The notes under the pieces: generated by a model
What the model saw: only the letters and a program-made list of their open reading frames with translations
Databases searched by the model: none
Told to the model about the DNA's origin: nothing
Assembly (NCBI GenBank): GCA_037783415.1
Contig: JAZGTN010000062.1
Location: 473,501-537,500, forward strand
DNA length: 64,000 bases
Origin: Leptasterias polaris
Taxonomy: Eukaryota > Echinodermata > Asteroidea > Forcipulatida > Asteriidae
Direction: 5' to 3'
Translations under genes and position numbers: made by a program
Part shown: piece by piece, positions 1-12,174 of the stretch
How the letters are laid out: each line of letters begins with the position of its first letter
Position numbering within the stretch: the stretch's first letter is position 1

Positions 1-1924
1 TAAATGTAAAATCTCACCTGTTCTCAACTCTCCATTTGTGATTACGATAAAAGACAATTAGCTTTTTATACGTTATACATGCAAACAGACTGCATTTAAA
101 AACTTTTACAACCAAAATTGCAGTAAAAACAAAATCAGTAAGTTATCATTAAAAAAATTGCTCATAACTAAAAACATGCATATTATTAAAGTACCAACAA
201 ATTTAAACTATATGACTTAGGCACTAACTTTGAATAACAAAGCAGCCAGCACAAATTTATGTATATAATATATATAGTCTGAAATAAACAATATATTATT
301 TTGTTTATTTCAGACTAACTACATGAAACAACAAGGAATTTCCATAAGAACTGTTTGTGCATTGTCCTTGTAGTGGCCTAAGGCCAACTTAGGGTGGAAA
401 AACCCCTAAACCGACAGCAAAAAAACACCACAAAATTGTTTTAAATGTATACAATGGGAATTTAATTTACAACAGGTAAGAAAACACTTTTGGATTCAAG
501 AATAACAATTTGCTTAGAAAAACTGAATAATGATAACTTAATAAAGATAAAGATACAGGAAAAAATTGACCTACAGGAATTGTTTGGAGCTGTTCTTCAT
601 GGTCTGGAAGTTTTTTTCAGAGTTTGGTTTTGGATATTTTTCAGGGGATAGATCTAGGATAGTTAACTTTTCAATTTGGTGTTGTAAAGTACAAAGGTGT
701 GTGTTTCAGTTACCATAACTTTACTTTCTTGAAGTTCATTGACCTTGCAAGCTCACTCAACCAGTTGAACACCACAAGTGTTTGTCACTTTCCTGATTTC
801 ATTACCATTTTATATGAAATGAACTTTTCAAAAAGTGTACCCAATTTGTCTTGATTTGGAAAGCCAAGTGTGACCATGGAGTAAGCAGAACACTTAGTTA
901 TTTTCAGAACATAGTCTCCCGAATTCCGAAATCTGCTCCACGGATATAGCAAGATAAAAAGTTCACAAGTTCTAAGCAGTAAAGTAGCACACACATGGTG
1001 TTATTAACCGCAAACATAATATACATTTATACCTCACCATCTGTGTCGACCTTCTAGAAACTATCACGGTCCCAGCCTTATAGTTTCTAGAAGTACATCT
1101 GACCATGAGCAGAAGGAACCTGCTCTATGATCTGACCATGCTATTTGCAATGCCTCAAAACCCATAAACTATAGGCTTTTATGAGATAATCTTATCTTCT
1201 CCATTAACAAACACTATTTAGTATTTGAAGATACCATTTCAATTGCCACTAACAATGATCGTTGAAAATGAATGGATAAGTGGCCCTGGTTTCAACTGAT
1301 ATAGTGATCAACCTACCTGTCACTGCCAGTAAGTTGAAATCGTCCCTTGCTGCTGCTCCTATATTCCTACTTCTATTCTATTTAAGGATATGCACTATAT
1401 TATGCTGACGTGGTGCTCAAGCTGTCGCCATTTCATTCATGGTATGGTTGTTGTAAAAGCCTAGTTATATTCAACAACTAGCACCCTACTCGAAACCATG
1501 TTTATTGATTGAATAATAGGCGAACTCATCTGTATCGATCAGGTTGTAATGCTCTACCTATACAATGCACGCTGTTTGTAGAGAACGAGTGGACCACGGT
1601 CACATCAACGATCGTAGCAGACAGTTACAGATGTCACAACTTAATTGGGTGTTAATTTGTTGTTAAACCTTTCCATCTCTTGGTTTGATTGTTGGTTTAT
1701 ATTCTCGTTGGTACTAAACCTCCATGGTACTAACGACATTGTTTTGTAAATTATTGTTTTGCCGTAGTTCATCTGAGGCCTTTTATTGTAGACCCTAGTT
1801 GTGATTTAGTTCATATTATAGTCACAGGTACAGCTGTATGTAGCATAATTATCTTCTAGTCGCTCTTTATCTTCTAAATTTGCTGGGGAAGATCCTCTAC
1901 GGAAGCCGGATAGTGCCAGGAAAT
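1..1924. other. AT-rich non-coding stretch
   Basis: I see no supportable gene here. Short open frames exist, such as one on the minus strand at 785-994, but they lack a recognisable domain or a paired exon. An exon of an off-window gene cannot be excluded. Confidence 0.4.
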
Positions 1925-1927
1925 AAG

Positions 1928-2928
1928 AAGTGAAATATTTTTTTCATGAGCGCGAGAATATTTTTTTGTACCATTTATCTGGCGGCCGCCACTTATTATC
2001 CGGCGGCCGCCACTTAATTATCCGGCGACCGCCACTTAATTATCTGCACCACACGTTGAATCACATTTTGCGGATTTTAAGAGGACAGGTCATAGGATTC
2101 AGGGGGGGGGGGGGGGGGGGGGGGGGTAAGAGGACATATCATAGGAACCAGGGGAGTAAAGAGGAAAGGTCATAGGTTCAAGGGGAGGGTAAGAGGACAG
2201 GTCATAGGATCTTCAGTGGGGGTTAAGAGGTTAAGTCATAGGATCATGGGGGGGGGGGGGGGGTAATATGACAGGTCATTAGATCCAGGGGGTCGAGAGG
2301 ACAGGTCATAGAATCATGGGGGTGGGGGTAAGAGGAGGTCATAGGATGCGGGGTGGGGGGCCTAGAGGAAAGGTCATAGGATCCAGGGGGTAAGAGGACA
2401 GGTCATAATATCAAAAGGGGTAAGAGGACATGTCAAGATGGCAGATAAATAAAGTTAAGTTTTGATGAGATGTTTGGTGTAAGTGGATTGACAAAGTACG
2501 TTGCACTATAGAAGGGTAACATGAAGTGGGGGGGGGGGGGTGATCCATAGAGACATCAAAGTCATGTCCTCTTACCCCCCCCCCCCCCCCCCCCCCAAAT
2601 GATCCTATGACATGTCCTCTTACCCTTAACCCCCCCCCCCCTCCCGGATCCTATGACATGTCCTCTTACCCCCCCTGAATCCTATGACCTGTCCTCTTAA
2701 AATCCGCAAAATAAAGAACGTGTGGTACAGATAATTAAAGGGCGGCCGCCGGATAATTAATTAGTGGCGACCGCCACTTAATAAGTGGCGGCCGCCGGAT
2801 AATTAAGTGGCGGTCGCCGGATAATTAAGTGGCGGCCGCCGGATAATAAGTGGCGGCCGCCTTGGCGGCCGCCAGATAAATGGTACAAAAAATATTCTCG
2901 CGCTCATGAAAAAAATATTTCACTTCAA
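1928..2928. mobile_element. Foldback element with GGCGGCCGCC blocks and G/C-tract core
   Basis: The two ends are inverted copies. The left end opens GAAGTGAAATATTTTTTTCA and the right end closes with its complement near 2928. Each arm then carries several GGCGGCCGCC palindromes separated by short AT spacers of the type AATTATCC (left about 1980-2045, right about 2735-2875). Inside lies a degenerate array of about ten units resembling AAGAGGACAGGTCATAGGAT followed by a G-run (2070-2440). Opposite-orientation copies with C-runs occupy 2555-2700. Nothing coding is convincing. It looks like a non-autonomous foldback transposon; no clear target duplication was found. Confidence 0.7.
2101..2440 (+). 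repeat. Degenerate ~33-bp tandem repeat with G-tracts
   Basis: About ten imperfect units of the form AAGAGGACAGGTCATAGGAT plus a run of G. The first G-run is about 26 bases (2101-2126). The reverse complement of the same unit recurs at 2555-2700, so the array is part of the foldback arms. The run lengths are prone to sequencing error. Confidence 0.75.
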
Positions 2929-2929
2929 G

Positions 2930-5150
2930 AAAAAGGGGAATGAGATGGGGAAATATCACAGTTACGTTATTCTGCTGTATATCAACCGGAATTGTTCCGG
3001 ACGGTTTGTTGAACTTCTAATGATGTCACCCGTTGATCTTCATTGTCCCACAACTCAGGTGATGGCGCATCCGCTAATTGAGCAGATTAAAGATTTATAA
3101 TCCCTGGTCTACTAGACCCCATGCGCATATTAAATGTAACAGTATATGCCTACTTATTGTGGGCTACACAAAATGCTAGCTCTTTCGTATTTTAGCGGTA
3201 ATTAACTATTATGGTTCCAGTCTGGGTTTTTCTTTCTTTGTCAGCTTAATTTCAGCATCTGCCTTCATCTTACTAGCAAGTGTATTGTTTCTTTGGGCCT
3301 AATAAATAAATAAATTACAATTTGTATCGAGGACAGTATAGTAGTTACATGCATTTCGTTATGTTAGATACGGTCATTGTTGCATTACGATTACTTTCTT
3401 ATGTTTCTGATGAACTGATCACGAAAACAGAAAGATAAGACAAAGCGAGCTCTATTTACTAACCGCAAGACGTCCACTGTACATACTTGATAGAGGATAG
3501 TATTAGATGGGGACTTCTTAAAAGTAACTTGAGAGCAATATTTTTAAAATCAAGTTTTCGAGTTTAAAACTCTGGGCGTGTAAAATGACCCAAGTAATTC
3601 TTTTGAGGGTTTAGCATATTACACATTTTGGTTGTAATAATACTTTAGTCATGGTGGTTACAAGGGTTGACCTATTCTACAAACTATATTCTTTACTGTT
3701 CAGGCTACGATAATCCTCACACAATGTGGGGATTGGAATTTGGTTTTGAATGTTAACTGTTATAATTATGTTAATATTAACAATTGGCTAGACTGAGAGT
3801 GTTGGCCTTTTGTAACCATTTAGATCCCATTGATTCCAGACGCTTTCAAAGTTCAGAGTCGAAGAATACACTTGATGGGAGGAAACTTCTACTTTTTAAC
3901 AGTAAAGGGATAGACTTTTCCTAATTTCTTCTATCGCACACAAACCATTCAATTTTTGATTTACAACTTGATATCAATCAGAGGAGTGGTTATTGGAAAC
4001 TATTAAACTTTAACACTTATCTTCTGATGGACACCTAAACCACAATTAGAGAAATTGTTGATATGGGCCTATGCACCTCGCCCTATCAACACTCAACTAT
4101 AGGTGACATTCATTCTCTAAGGATTTTCATTTTGTCAAAGTTGCCTATTGAGGCTATTGTAATCTACTTGATTGTATTAATGGATCTAAAACTATTTCCT
4201 ACTCCACATGGAAGAACAAAATATCACGTAAGGCTGACAATGAAAAAGAAATTAGAGCTCTGTCTGGGTAAAGTAGTCCAGGGTGATGTTTACATCAAAC
4301 GAAACGTATTATATATTAAGCAGGCTGACCCTGCGTGTAAACCTTCGTTAAAAAGTGGATGGCATTTTAGGATGGAACACGGGGTAAAACCTTCCATGTA
4401 TTTCCTTAAGTAGGACGGTGAATGCGTTTGGTGTTACTGTTCCTAGAAATAAATAAATAAATAAATAAATAAATAAATAGAACAGTAGATAAAACACTCT
4501 CAGTCTCAAACACTTCCAAAATGGCATGTAGAGTAATTAGGCATATTTGCTAAGCAAGGTTTTTGTATAAGTTGTTTTTTGTTATCCAGCAATTAGGCTT
4601 AAAACCTACGACTTTGAAGACCTATGGGACCTCTACAGAGTTTCCAGAGTTTGTTTTAGTTTGAATTGGATAGAAGCAGGTGAGGATTTTTTTTTCGGCA
4701 AGCTGTTCCAATCCTCGACAACTCGAGTGGGGTCTGCAACGCTGTATGATATAAAGTTTTTTGCTATGACCCCCGTTTGTAGAACAGTGCCAGCTACGCA
4801 TCTCCATGGTCATCATGAGTCACTGATAATCTATAGGCCTTGAACCTGGACCGGCAGCTCTCAAACGACAATATTCTAGTGTTGGTAGAAAAAAAGTGCT
4901 AACTTATAAGAATTATTCTTTAGTCCGGGAACTACGTAACTACATGTATGTTGCTCCGGCGCCGTACTACAAACTTCAGCGGCTCTTCATAAAAAAGTTG
5001 CATAGCGCCCTCAACTGTTAGTGGGTATATTCTTTACTCTGTGACCAAAAAGTCATCTGTTGTACCATTCCTTGCTCTATGGTTGTACAAAACTTGAAGC
5101 CCACAGTTAGGAACAGCGATTTGCTTTACATTACTCCTCCAAGTTGAAAC
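2930..5150. other. Non-coding stretch upstream of the MGST2-like gene
   Basis: No gene is supported. It contains an AAAT microsatellite at about 4447-4480 and scattered short open frames. The MGST2-like promoter should lie in the last part, but no clear TATA or initiator was identified. Confidence 0.4.
4447..4480 (+). repeat. (AAAT)n microsatellite
   Basis: About eight consecutive AAAT/AATA units. Simple tetranucleotide repeat. Confidence 0.9.
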
Positions 5151-5244
5151 ATGGCTACGAATGGAGATTTTTTATGTAGCCTTCTAACTGACCAAGCAAT
5201 GGTTTTTCCGGCAGCAGTGTCCTTACTGCATGCATGGCAGCTCG
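5151..5244 (+). CDS. MGST2: MGST2-like exon 1
   Basis: Codes residues 1-31 plus the first base of codon 32, ending at CTCG before the donor GTAAGC. The stretch FPAAVSLLHAWQL matches the first helix of MGST2 (human LLAAVSILSA). Confidence 0.82.
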
Positions 5245-8200
5245 GTAAGCACTAAGCAGAGTCGATATTGTGAAGTTTTTCACTTTCCCAAGTTCCTTGA
5301 CCTTTGACTGTTATTTATTTCCCCCCCGACTTAGCCCCATTTATAGTGCCAATACTCTGGACTTCACCCCCGACTGTCTTTACACACTATATCATACTAA
5401 CTATAGTGTTGTTAGTTTTGTCATGGTTTTATATTACTATAAAACTTCAAATCAAGTTTGTAAGTAAATTACGTTTTGCCACTTATGTAAAAATGTGTTG
5501 TTCCTCCAGTCCACGTAGACTATACTGTAGGTACTATCATTGCTACACCTAGTTCCAGTTGTCAATTTGAATGATAATGTTATCAATCATTTTCATTGTG
5601 CTATAAATATAGGGATAGCTCCATGATGTTATGCAGGATTTGATGGTGTGAATGTACTTCTTTGTACATCTACATGTGATGTATTTGTACAATAGCTCTG
5701 GCCCATATTGACATATCGTGGAGATCGACGATAGTGGAACAAACCTCATCGTAGTTCTAGGAGTAGACATACCCTGTACCCTATACCTTCTCCTCCTTTG
5801 ATATGAGGTTCGTTCTGCTATCGATAGCGGAACGAACCTCAAAGTAACTTCTAGACTTCTATGTAAGTTCTAGGGGTAGGACTAGGAGGAGTAGCTTTAT
5901 TTCTACCTCCATGCTTTACCCCATTACTGCCACAGGGAATAAACTTTGTCAGTTTACACTCTATCTTATCACTGTCTCACACTAAAAAATAAAACGGGGC
6001 CTTTGTGTCTACTCTAAATTGTTTTTTAATGAAAATTTTTATCACCAGACAAAAAATATGTCGATAGTAAAAGCTTGGAGGAAACCATGCACACTCCAAC
6101 AGTACATTCATGTTGTTGTGTTTACTAAACCCGATGTTCATTCATGTATTTTATATTTCCTTAAGGCAGCGCTTGAGGGCGCTATACTTTCCATGCTTGT
6201 TACACACCTAGGCTTATAATAAAATTATCGTTCAAGTTACACTATGCTCTCTTCGTGTTTATCTTTACAAACATGTCACGAAAATTCAGTTTTACGTGAT
6301 GGAATAAGTTAAGTTTTCATAACTTAACAGCGCCCGCTATGCATGGTAGTGTTCAGATAGGGAGAACCCTGATAGTCTGGAGGTACACAGATTTAAATGA
6401 GACACATAGGCCTATTCAATTGTTTGATTGAATGCCACAGCCTCGAAAGGCAGTTTTTAATGCCAACAAATCAAATTGTGCTGGATGCCAAAAATGGCTA
6501 TTCTGTCCTACATGAAAAAGAAAACGCGCTTGGGGTACACCTGACTCCTACTACCATTAGGCCCTATGGGCCAATTTATGGGTACACCAGATCTGAACCA
6601 TGTCACTTGTCAGTACTACAAATGACTCGAATCATGAGGGCACACCTGACCCCTACCATTATTGGGCTTACACTATGCCCCAAAACAATTTATTGGACAC
6701 AGGGCCAATTTATGGGCACTCTCAACCATGTGAGCACATTGGGCCCAATCAGTTTTAAAACAGATTATATAGTAAACATATAAATTACATGTAAAATATA
6801 CAAGGTAAGTTGTAAGTTTCCACCTTGGCAGATGCAGTCGGAAATAGCCCCTGTGGTACCTCGGAGTGCTATTATCACAACTTCTTTTTACAATGCATTT
6901 CAATAGCTGGCTCAAAGAAATCTTGAAGTAAGAATGTAAAACATTTAAATAAAACTAAACTTGTCAAATTACACAAAAACACTGGCAAACAGTTAATAAA
7001 TATTTGTAGTACCCCCTAACCAAAAAGCCTTAAAGCTAGCACCCAAATATGCCTTCTTTTGCAAGGGAACAACTACACGCATTTAGCTGTAGGCAGCAAA
7101 CCGTATCTAACATGTCCAAACAAGAATTACAGCAAACAAAACTCCATGTGATTGAATTGCTCTTTCTAATTTATGGATGGTGGTGGTGCTTCAAACAAAT
7201 TTAGCAAACAAACAAAAGATTTACTGTCAATGTTGTCACATCGCACCTAAAATAGGTCTACAAAAGTGAGTCTTACTCTCCAATGTGATCTCATGTTGTC
7301 AATAGACATGTGAGATCTACCCCATCTAGTCTAATTTAGTGAATAATTATGTTGGAAATACATTGATTGGTTTGGTTGGTAAGATGCAGATGAGTACCTT
7401 GTAGGCTAAATCTAAATTAGAGATTTTATACCTGATTTCTTTCAGTTGGAATGGCCAAACATATTGGGAGTTTACGTCGTAAATACAAGATATCACCTCC
7501 AGATATAACCGGTGACCCTGGTTTTGACAGAGGTTTCAGAGCTCAGTAAGGTCTATTTTATTCTAGTGCATTTGTGTATCATTTTAAAAGTTACAATCAT
7601 GCAAAACAACAATTAGTTGTCAATGCTGTTCTGTACATATTGCATTCAATCAAGAAGGGTAATATTCAAGCCTGTAGGTATTCTTCTTGCCACCATACTT
7701 TTAGTTTTAACGAATTATGATGTATTTTTTAAACATTTCTTTCAACTAATCTGATTCTGCTGATTCTGATTTAAAACCCTTTCAGCCCAAATGGTGACTG
7801 TAGTTGTGCACTATACTCTGCTTGATTAGACATTAAATGGCCTTTGAGCTCAGGCTTGAGTGCTTTTTGTGTGTAATCTTGGTTGACTGAACAAATTTTG
7901 CTTAACATTTCTAGTTTTGTCCATGTTCACCCTCCATACCCAAACTTACCATCTATGGAAAGATCTGATTTTTCTCTTTACTTATTATGCTCTAAAATAA
8001 AATCTGCAATAGAGGAATACAAACTTTCTGTGTGATGTGAGAACATGCTTACAATCTGGGCACCAGCGGTTGCTCTTTTGACGCTGTGGATTATACTATT
8101 TTGCACAAGAGACTGCATGATTTCATTGGCATACATGGGATGCCCTTAAATGGTGCAAGTCATATTTGAAAAGTAAACCTCAATATGTTCTATTGGCAAT

Positions 8201-11200
8201 TCATCCAATCCTGTTGTGCATGATTTCTCAGTCCCTCAGGGTTCAGTTCTTGGACCGTTATGGGTACAGTTTACACTTTCATGTACCCTGCTCATAACAT
8301 TAATGTTTAAAACATAAACTTATGCCGATGATACCCAACTATACTTCCCTGTAATACTTCATGTCAACAACTTCTGTTCCTCGTATTAATATTGGTGATT
8401 CTCAGACCAACTCATGATCTTGGTACCATATTTGAATCTACAATGTCGCTATTGTTTCTAATGTTGTAGGACGTTGGTGATGCATCATTTCACACCATAT
8501 ATTAGGCAAAATAAGAAAATATTAAAAGTTCAATGGTACATGTACAGAGCAAATTGTTCACTCCATTGAAGTCTCTCAACTAGACATGTGCTTACTTTTA
8601 TTAATTAGTTTTCCATGTACACAAATTGATCATCTTCAACGCATCCAGAACTCGGAATACCCTTGACTAAAAAGACCTCCCATATTACACCTATTTTACA
8701 AGAGTTACACTGGTTACCAGTAAGTATGTAGCAGGATTAAATACAAACTGTTGCACTTTGTGTTTAAATCACCCTTGAACAGTGTCCCTGCTGCATATGG
8801 ATGATTTGCTTACACCATACAATCCCTTTTGCAAACTTCGTTCTTACAACTCTAACCTGCTCATTGAACCTAAATGTAATTGTTTGGGGGGGTTCTGACT
8901 GGCATCCCCTTGCACAAAGATATTTACAAAATAGAGAGACCGTCAACATCTATAGGGCCGGGCTAGATACCTCCAGTTGGTAGCTCAAGTTTTCTTTGTT
9001 CAACCCCTAATTAAAAATGTAGATTCAAACAAGTGAGTCTTTAAAAGTCCCTTGAAAATCAAAACAAAGTCAGCTTGGCTAATTGATTATGAACTGGTAA
9101 GTCATTTCATAATGAAGGTGCAATGAAGTTGAAGGCTGATTTGATCATAGAATTTTTTGGAAATAGTTTGCGTCAGTAAGAATTAGCCAGCAGAATGAAG
9201 AAGGCAAAAGAGGAACACACATTGTATCTAGGTGAACAAATACAAATTTACAAAGCAGATTAAAGGGGGCATTTTCATTACAGTTTATGTATTTCAGATG
9301 GAAGAAAAGAAGAATACCAATATGTATTTTTCTAAAAATGTTAAATCTTCTTTCTGGAAAGTTGAAAAGCAAGTTTCATCCTTCCATCCTTCATACTCTA
9401 GCATGATGCAAACATTTTGCTCTCTTCTTATTAGGCAGAACACTTTGGAATTCACACCGATCTTCCTGATACTTTTGTGGGTTGCTGCAAAGTTTTTAAA
9501 CCCAGGTAAGTGTTAATATGTCCTTTTGGTATAATGGTACTCCAAGAGCTGATTTTAATTAGGTTTTTGTAACTTATAATATAATAGTGATATTTTTCAG
9601 CCATTGTGTCCAGTGTAATCAGTGTATACCATGTACATTAAAGTTGCATGGCCTGATTTTAGTTGAATTGTTTAAATTTATTTTAAAAATATTTTTCTCT
9701 GAACGACTTTGGACAGAATACTGTTTCTCAATGAAAAACATACAAAAGCTTCAGGGATGAGATTCTTCCGCCATTTGGCGGAATTCCGACTTTCAGACTT
9801 TGAAAAACCTTCTTTTCTTTTCAGTTCCGACAATTAAAAATCTGACTTTGGCAAATCTACTTTTGAACTTTCTTTTTCCAACATTTTAATATGAAGTTTT
9901 GAAGATTTTGAAATGAAATAAACGGTTTTTGATAATGATTACCGTTGTCTTGTGGACGTCTTTCTCAAATGTTGTAATAATAATGCCCTGCGTACATCAT
10001 GTACGTGCACGCTGTCTTTCTCAGCTCTCTCTGCACGCGGCACGGCCATGTGCACGGCCGGCCGTCGGTAGCTTGGCTAGACTCCAACTCAATACACGTT
10101 CACGAGCCAAGTAAAACATAGCTGCACTGTTTCGCGCAGGCCCATGGATTCTGGACTTTACACAGCCTTGAATTAAGGCTAAAAACATTGACAACTTTTG
10201 CTGATGGAGGGCCTTGCGTGCGATCGATGCGTGGCAAAGTTTATTGGGTTTTCCCAATGTGCGTCGTCGAGCACCTATCGTTGAATCACGAAGATGTCAG
10301 TGAAAAAGAAGCTATACAGAACCAATCCTCAAATCATGAATCTATAGACATTTGTGTCAAAGAAATTACCAATATTTAGGCAGAAATTAAGCATTAAGAT
10401 TTCAAAACACGCGATTTTCTTTTTTTTCCCCACGATGTTTCGAAAATTGTGTGCATGCGTACGTGCGGGCTAGTGCAAAAAAAAATTACGGACGGATGTT
10501 CAATTTTCTGACTTTTTAATTTTTTCATAATCTCATCCCTGAAGCTTAGTACATATGCCACAGACAATGTACAACGACAAGTAATATGCTAAATTGTTTG
10601 TACATTGCTGATGGATTGTAATAGTGGTCAGTCAATCACAATGCACTAAAACTGAATGTCTTATTGCCCAGATTGGAAGTCAGGCTCTTTGTTTAAGAAT
10701 ACATGTAGTAGTGTAGCCAAGATGGATGTTAAACCAAGGCTAATTAAAGTGAAACAGGCTATGTCTGTTTATGGTCAGGGATAATAACAAATATTGAATA
10801 ATGTAACTTGTTATCACGCCTTCAAAATACAAGAACAAATCACTAAACATCTAATATATCTAATATGTTTTCAGTTTTAGCTAGTGTAACTGGTCTTCTG
10901 TACATCAAGGCACGTTGGGACTACTTTGAAGGATATTGTGCAGAGGCAGATAAAAGGTGTGTAGGGTTATGTTGAAGATTATTGAATAATTACAGAAAGT
11001 TGGCTTGTTTACATTCCAGCTGAATAAATATTGTGCTGAAATATTGCACACTGGGCAAGATGATGAATTATCAAGTGTGTCATTGTCCTTTGACAGTGCT
11101 TGTCTCATGGGTATCTGATCCTAACATATTTGGGAACCTTGACCAAATTTTCGAATACACTTTGACAGGGTCAAATTTTCTAATAAGCAAGAGACTTGCA

Positions 11201-12174
11201 CAGTCTGTTGTGTGCAACTTGGAAAATGCACTGCAGTCTAAAAAGATTGGTGCATAAACTGTAGGTTGAATCATTTTCACTCAAGGGTTGTTTCTTGTCA
11301 CAAAGCAAGCAACACACATAACTCAATATAACTGGTGACAAGGTCAAGTGGCATAGGAAAATGCACTGCGAAAAGTTCAAACTAGTATTAACAAACGTGA
11401 TATTTCCTGCAAATGAAATGACAAGCACAAATATCCTATGAAGTAGATTTAGGATTGGTTTGTTTTAAATGACCACAGGGAGTGTCACATTCTCTTGTAA
11501 ATCTTCCCCAGTAAAAGATTGTTTCAATCTTAACAAATGTTGTTAGAAATGCTGAAAGTTTAAAATTAAGAGTGCTCTTGAAAGAGTGACCCATAAATGT
11601 GTCCAAGTTATATTGGAACATGAAGGATTGTGTGAACCAAATAATGCATTTTCCTCTCGGGTCTTTAAATTTATGATGATCTGTTATCAGCTAAAACTTG
11701 CATCTGTGCAAACCAGTTCCACTTTAATATTCCTTGAAGCTGTTAATGTGTGTGTGACTTCGGAAATACAATATTTGTTTTGTTCTTTGAGAAGAAAACC
11801 ACTTTGAATATTACTTTGGGAATTGGAAATGTTTCTATAGAGACAGAAGAAATTATTCTCAGCATATGACCCAAGTTACAAGTTAGCAGTTTATGCAATT
11901 TTTGAATGTTTTGTTGTCATTACACTGTAGTAATTATATTGTGTGCAGAGATATGAAAATAAACCCCAAAATACGCCTAATTAGATAAAATTTTGAACTG
12001 AATGTTCCCTATATTCTCTCTTTTGTTTCCAGGATGACAGGTTTTGTCCTGTGTGTGCGAACTATCATGATATTGTTTGGGCTTAGCGTTGCTGGTTTAA
12101 TCCACACTACTCTATCAGTGTACTTCAACATCAATGTGATTAAGATTGTAGGATTGGATAGTTACATCCATTAA
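5151..12174 (+). CDS. MGST2: Microsomal glutathione S-transferase 2-like MAPEG protein (5 exons)
   Basis: Joined exons 5151-5244, 7446-7545, 9435-9505, 10875-10956 and 12033-12174 give a 162-aa four-helix membrane protein. Every junction is GT-AG and in phase. MAPEG enzymes of this branch (MGST2, LTC4 synthase, FLAP) sit in the ER/nuclear envelope and conjugate glutathione to lipophilic substrates or to leukotriene A4. Residues matching the glutathione site of human LTC4 synthase are visible: R42-R43, R63-A-Q-Q-N67, E70, R102, Y105, Y109, and R116 at the place of catalytic Arg104. Internal exons of 100, 71 and 82 nt match the sizes I recall for human LTC4S/MGST2. The start has a good context (AAACATGG). 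The N-terminus is about 15 residues longer than human MGST2. MGST2 fits better than LTC4S because of FRAQQN and KRMTGF. FLAP is less likely because the catalytic arginine is present. Intron 2 holds a LINE relic and intron 3 a DNA element. Confidence 0.9.
5805..5840. repeat. 36-bp near-perfect palindrome
   Basis: GAGGTTCGTTC and GAACGAACCTC flank a GCTATCGATAGC centre, with a single mismatched pair. It lies in intron 1 of the MGST2-like gene. A diverged partial copy is at about 5727-5750. Confidence 0.8.
7446..7545 (+). CDS. MGST2: MGST2-like exon 2
   Basis: 100 nt between acceptor TTTCAG and donor GTAAGG. Codes LRRKYKISPP and GFDRGFRAQ, the loop and start of helix 2 with glutathione-binding arginines. 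Confidence 0.92.
8040..8880 (+). pseudogene. CR1/Jockey-like LINE reverse-transcriptase relic
   Basis: Translation in shifting plus-strand frames gives FDAVDYTILHKRLHDF, then KWCKSYLKSKPQYVL, then VPQGSVLGPL (about 8230-8260), then TYADDTQLYF with the catalytic YADD at 8321-8332. A C-terminal HLQRIQN-like block follows at about 8635. At least two frameshifts and several stops make it dead. It sits in intron 2 of the MGST2-like gene. The order of motifs is that of non-LTR retrotransposons of the CR1/Jockey type; the exact clade is not certain. Confidence 0.82.
8893..9015 (+). mobile_element. Truncated copy of the tRNA-cored repeat
   Basis: Matches the element at 61163-61565: TTCTGACTGGCA, ACAAAGATAT, the tRNA 5' part GGGCTAGATA..CCAGTTGGTAG, then TTTTCTTTGTTCAACCC. 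The anticodon arm and T arm of the tRNA-like core are deleted. Confidence 0.75.
9435..9505 (+). CDS. MGST2: MGST2-like exon 3
   Basis: 71 nt from acceptor TTATTAG to donor GTAAGT. Codes QNTLEFTPIFLILLWVAA, the second membrane helix, with N67 and E70 of the glutathione site. Confidence 0.92.
9752..10541. mobile_element. Non-autonomous DNA element with CAGGGATGAGATT ends
   Basis: Left end CAGGGATGAGATT (9752) and right end AATCTCATCCCTG (10541) are inverted. A direct AAGCTT flanks both sides (9746-9751 and 10542-10547), a likely 6-bp target duplication, although AAGCTT is itself palindromic. The 790-bp interior is non-coding, with a GC-rich middle around 9990-10280. A second, one-ended relative starts at 44097. 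It lies in intron 3 of the MGST2-like gene. Confidence 0.7.
10875..10956 (+). CDS. MGST2: MGST2-like exon 4
   Basis: 82 nt from acceptor GTTTTCAG to donor GTGTGT. Codes LLYIKARWDYFEGYCAEADK with R102, Y105 and Y109. The codon for catalytic-type R116 is split across the next intron. Confidence 0.92.
12033..12174 (+). CDS. MGST2: MGST2-like exon 5 (terminal)
   Basis: Follows acceptor TTTGTTTCCAG. Completes R116 and codes MTGFVLCVRTIMILFG and the fourth helix, ending at TAA 12172-12174. Confidence 0.9.

Noticed and set aside
785..994. Minus-strand 69-aa open frame with protein-like composition (FRNSGDYVLKITKCSAYS)
   Set aside because: No recognisable domain and no second exon in phase nearby. 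Possible exon of an off-window gene, not supportable here.
6397..6783. 128-aa open frame in MGST2-like intron 1
   Set aside because: Coincides with a local imperfect ~100-bp duplication (GGCCAATTTATGGG twice) and shows no domain.
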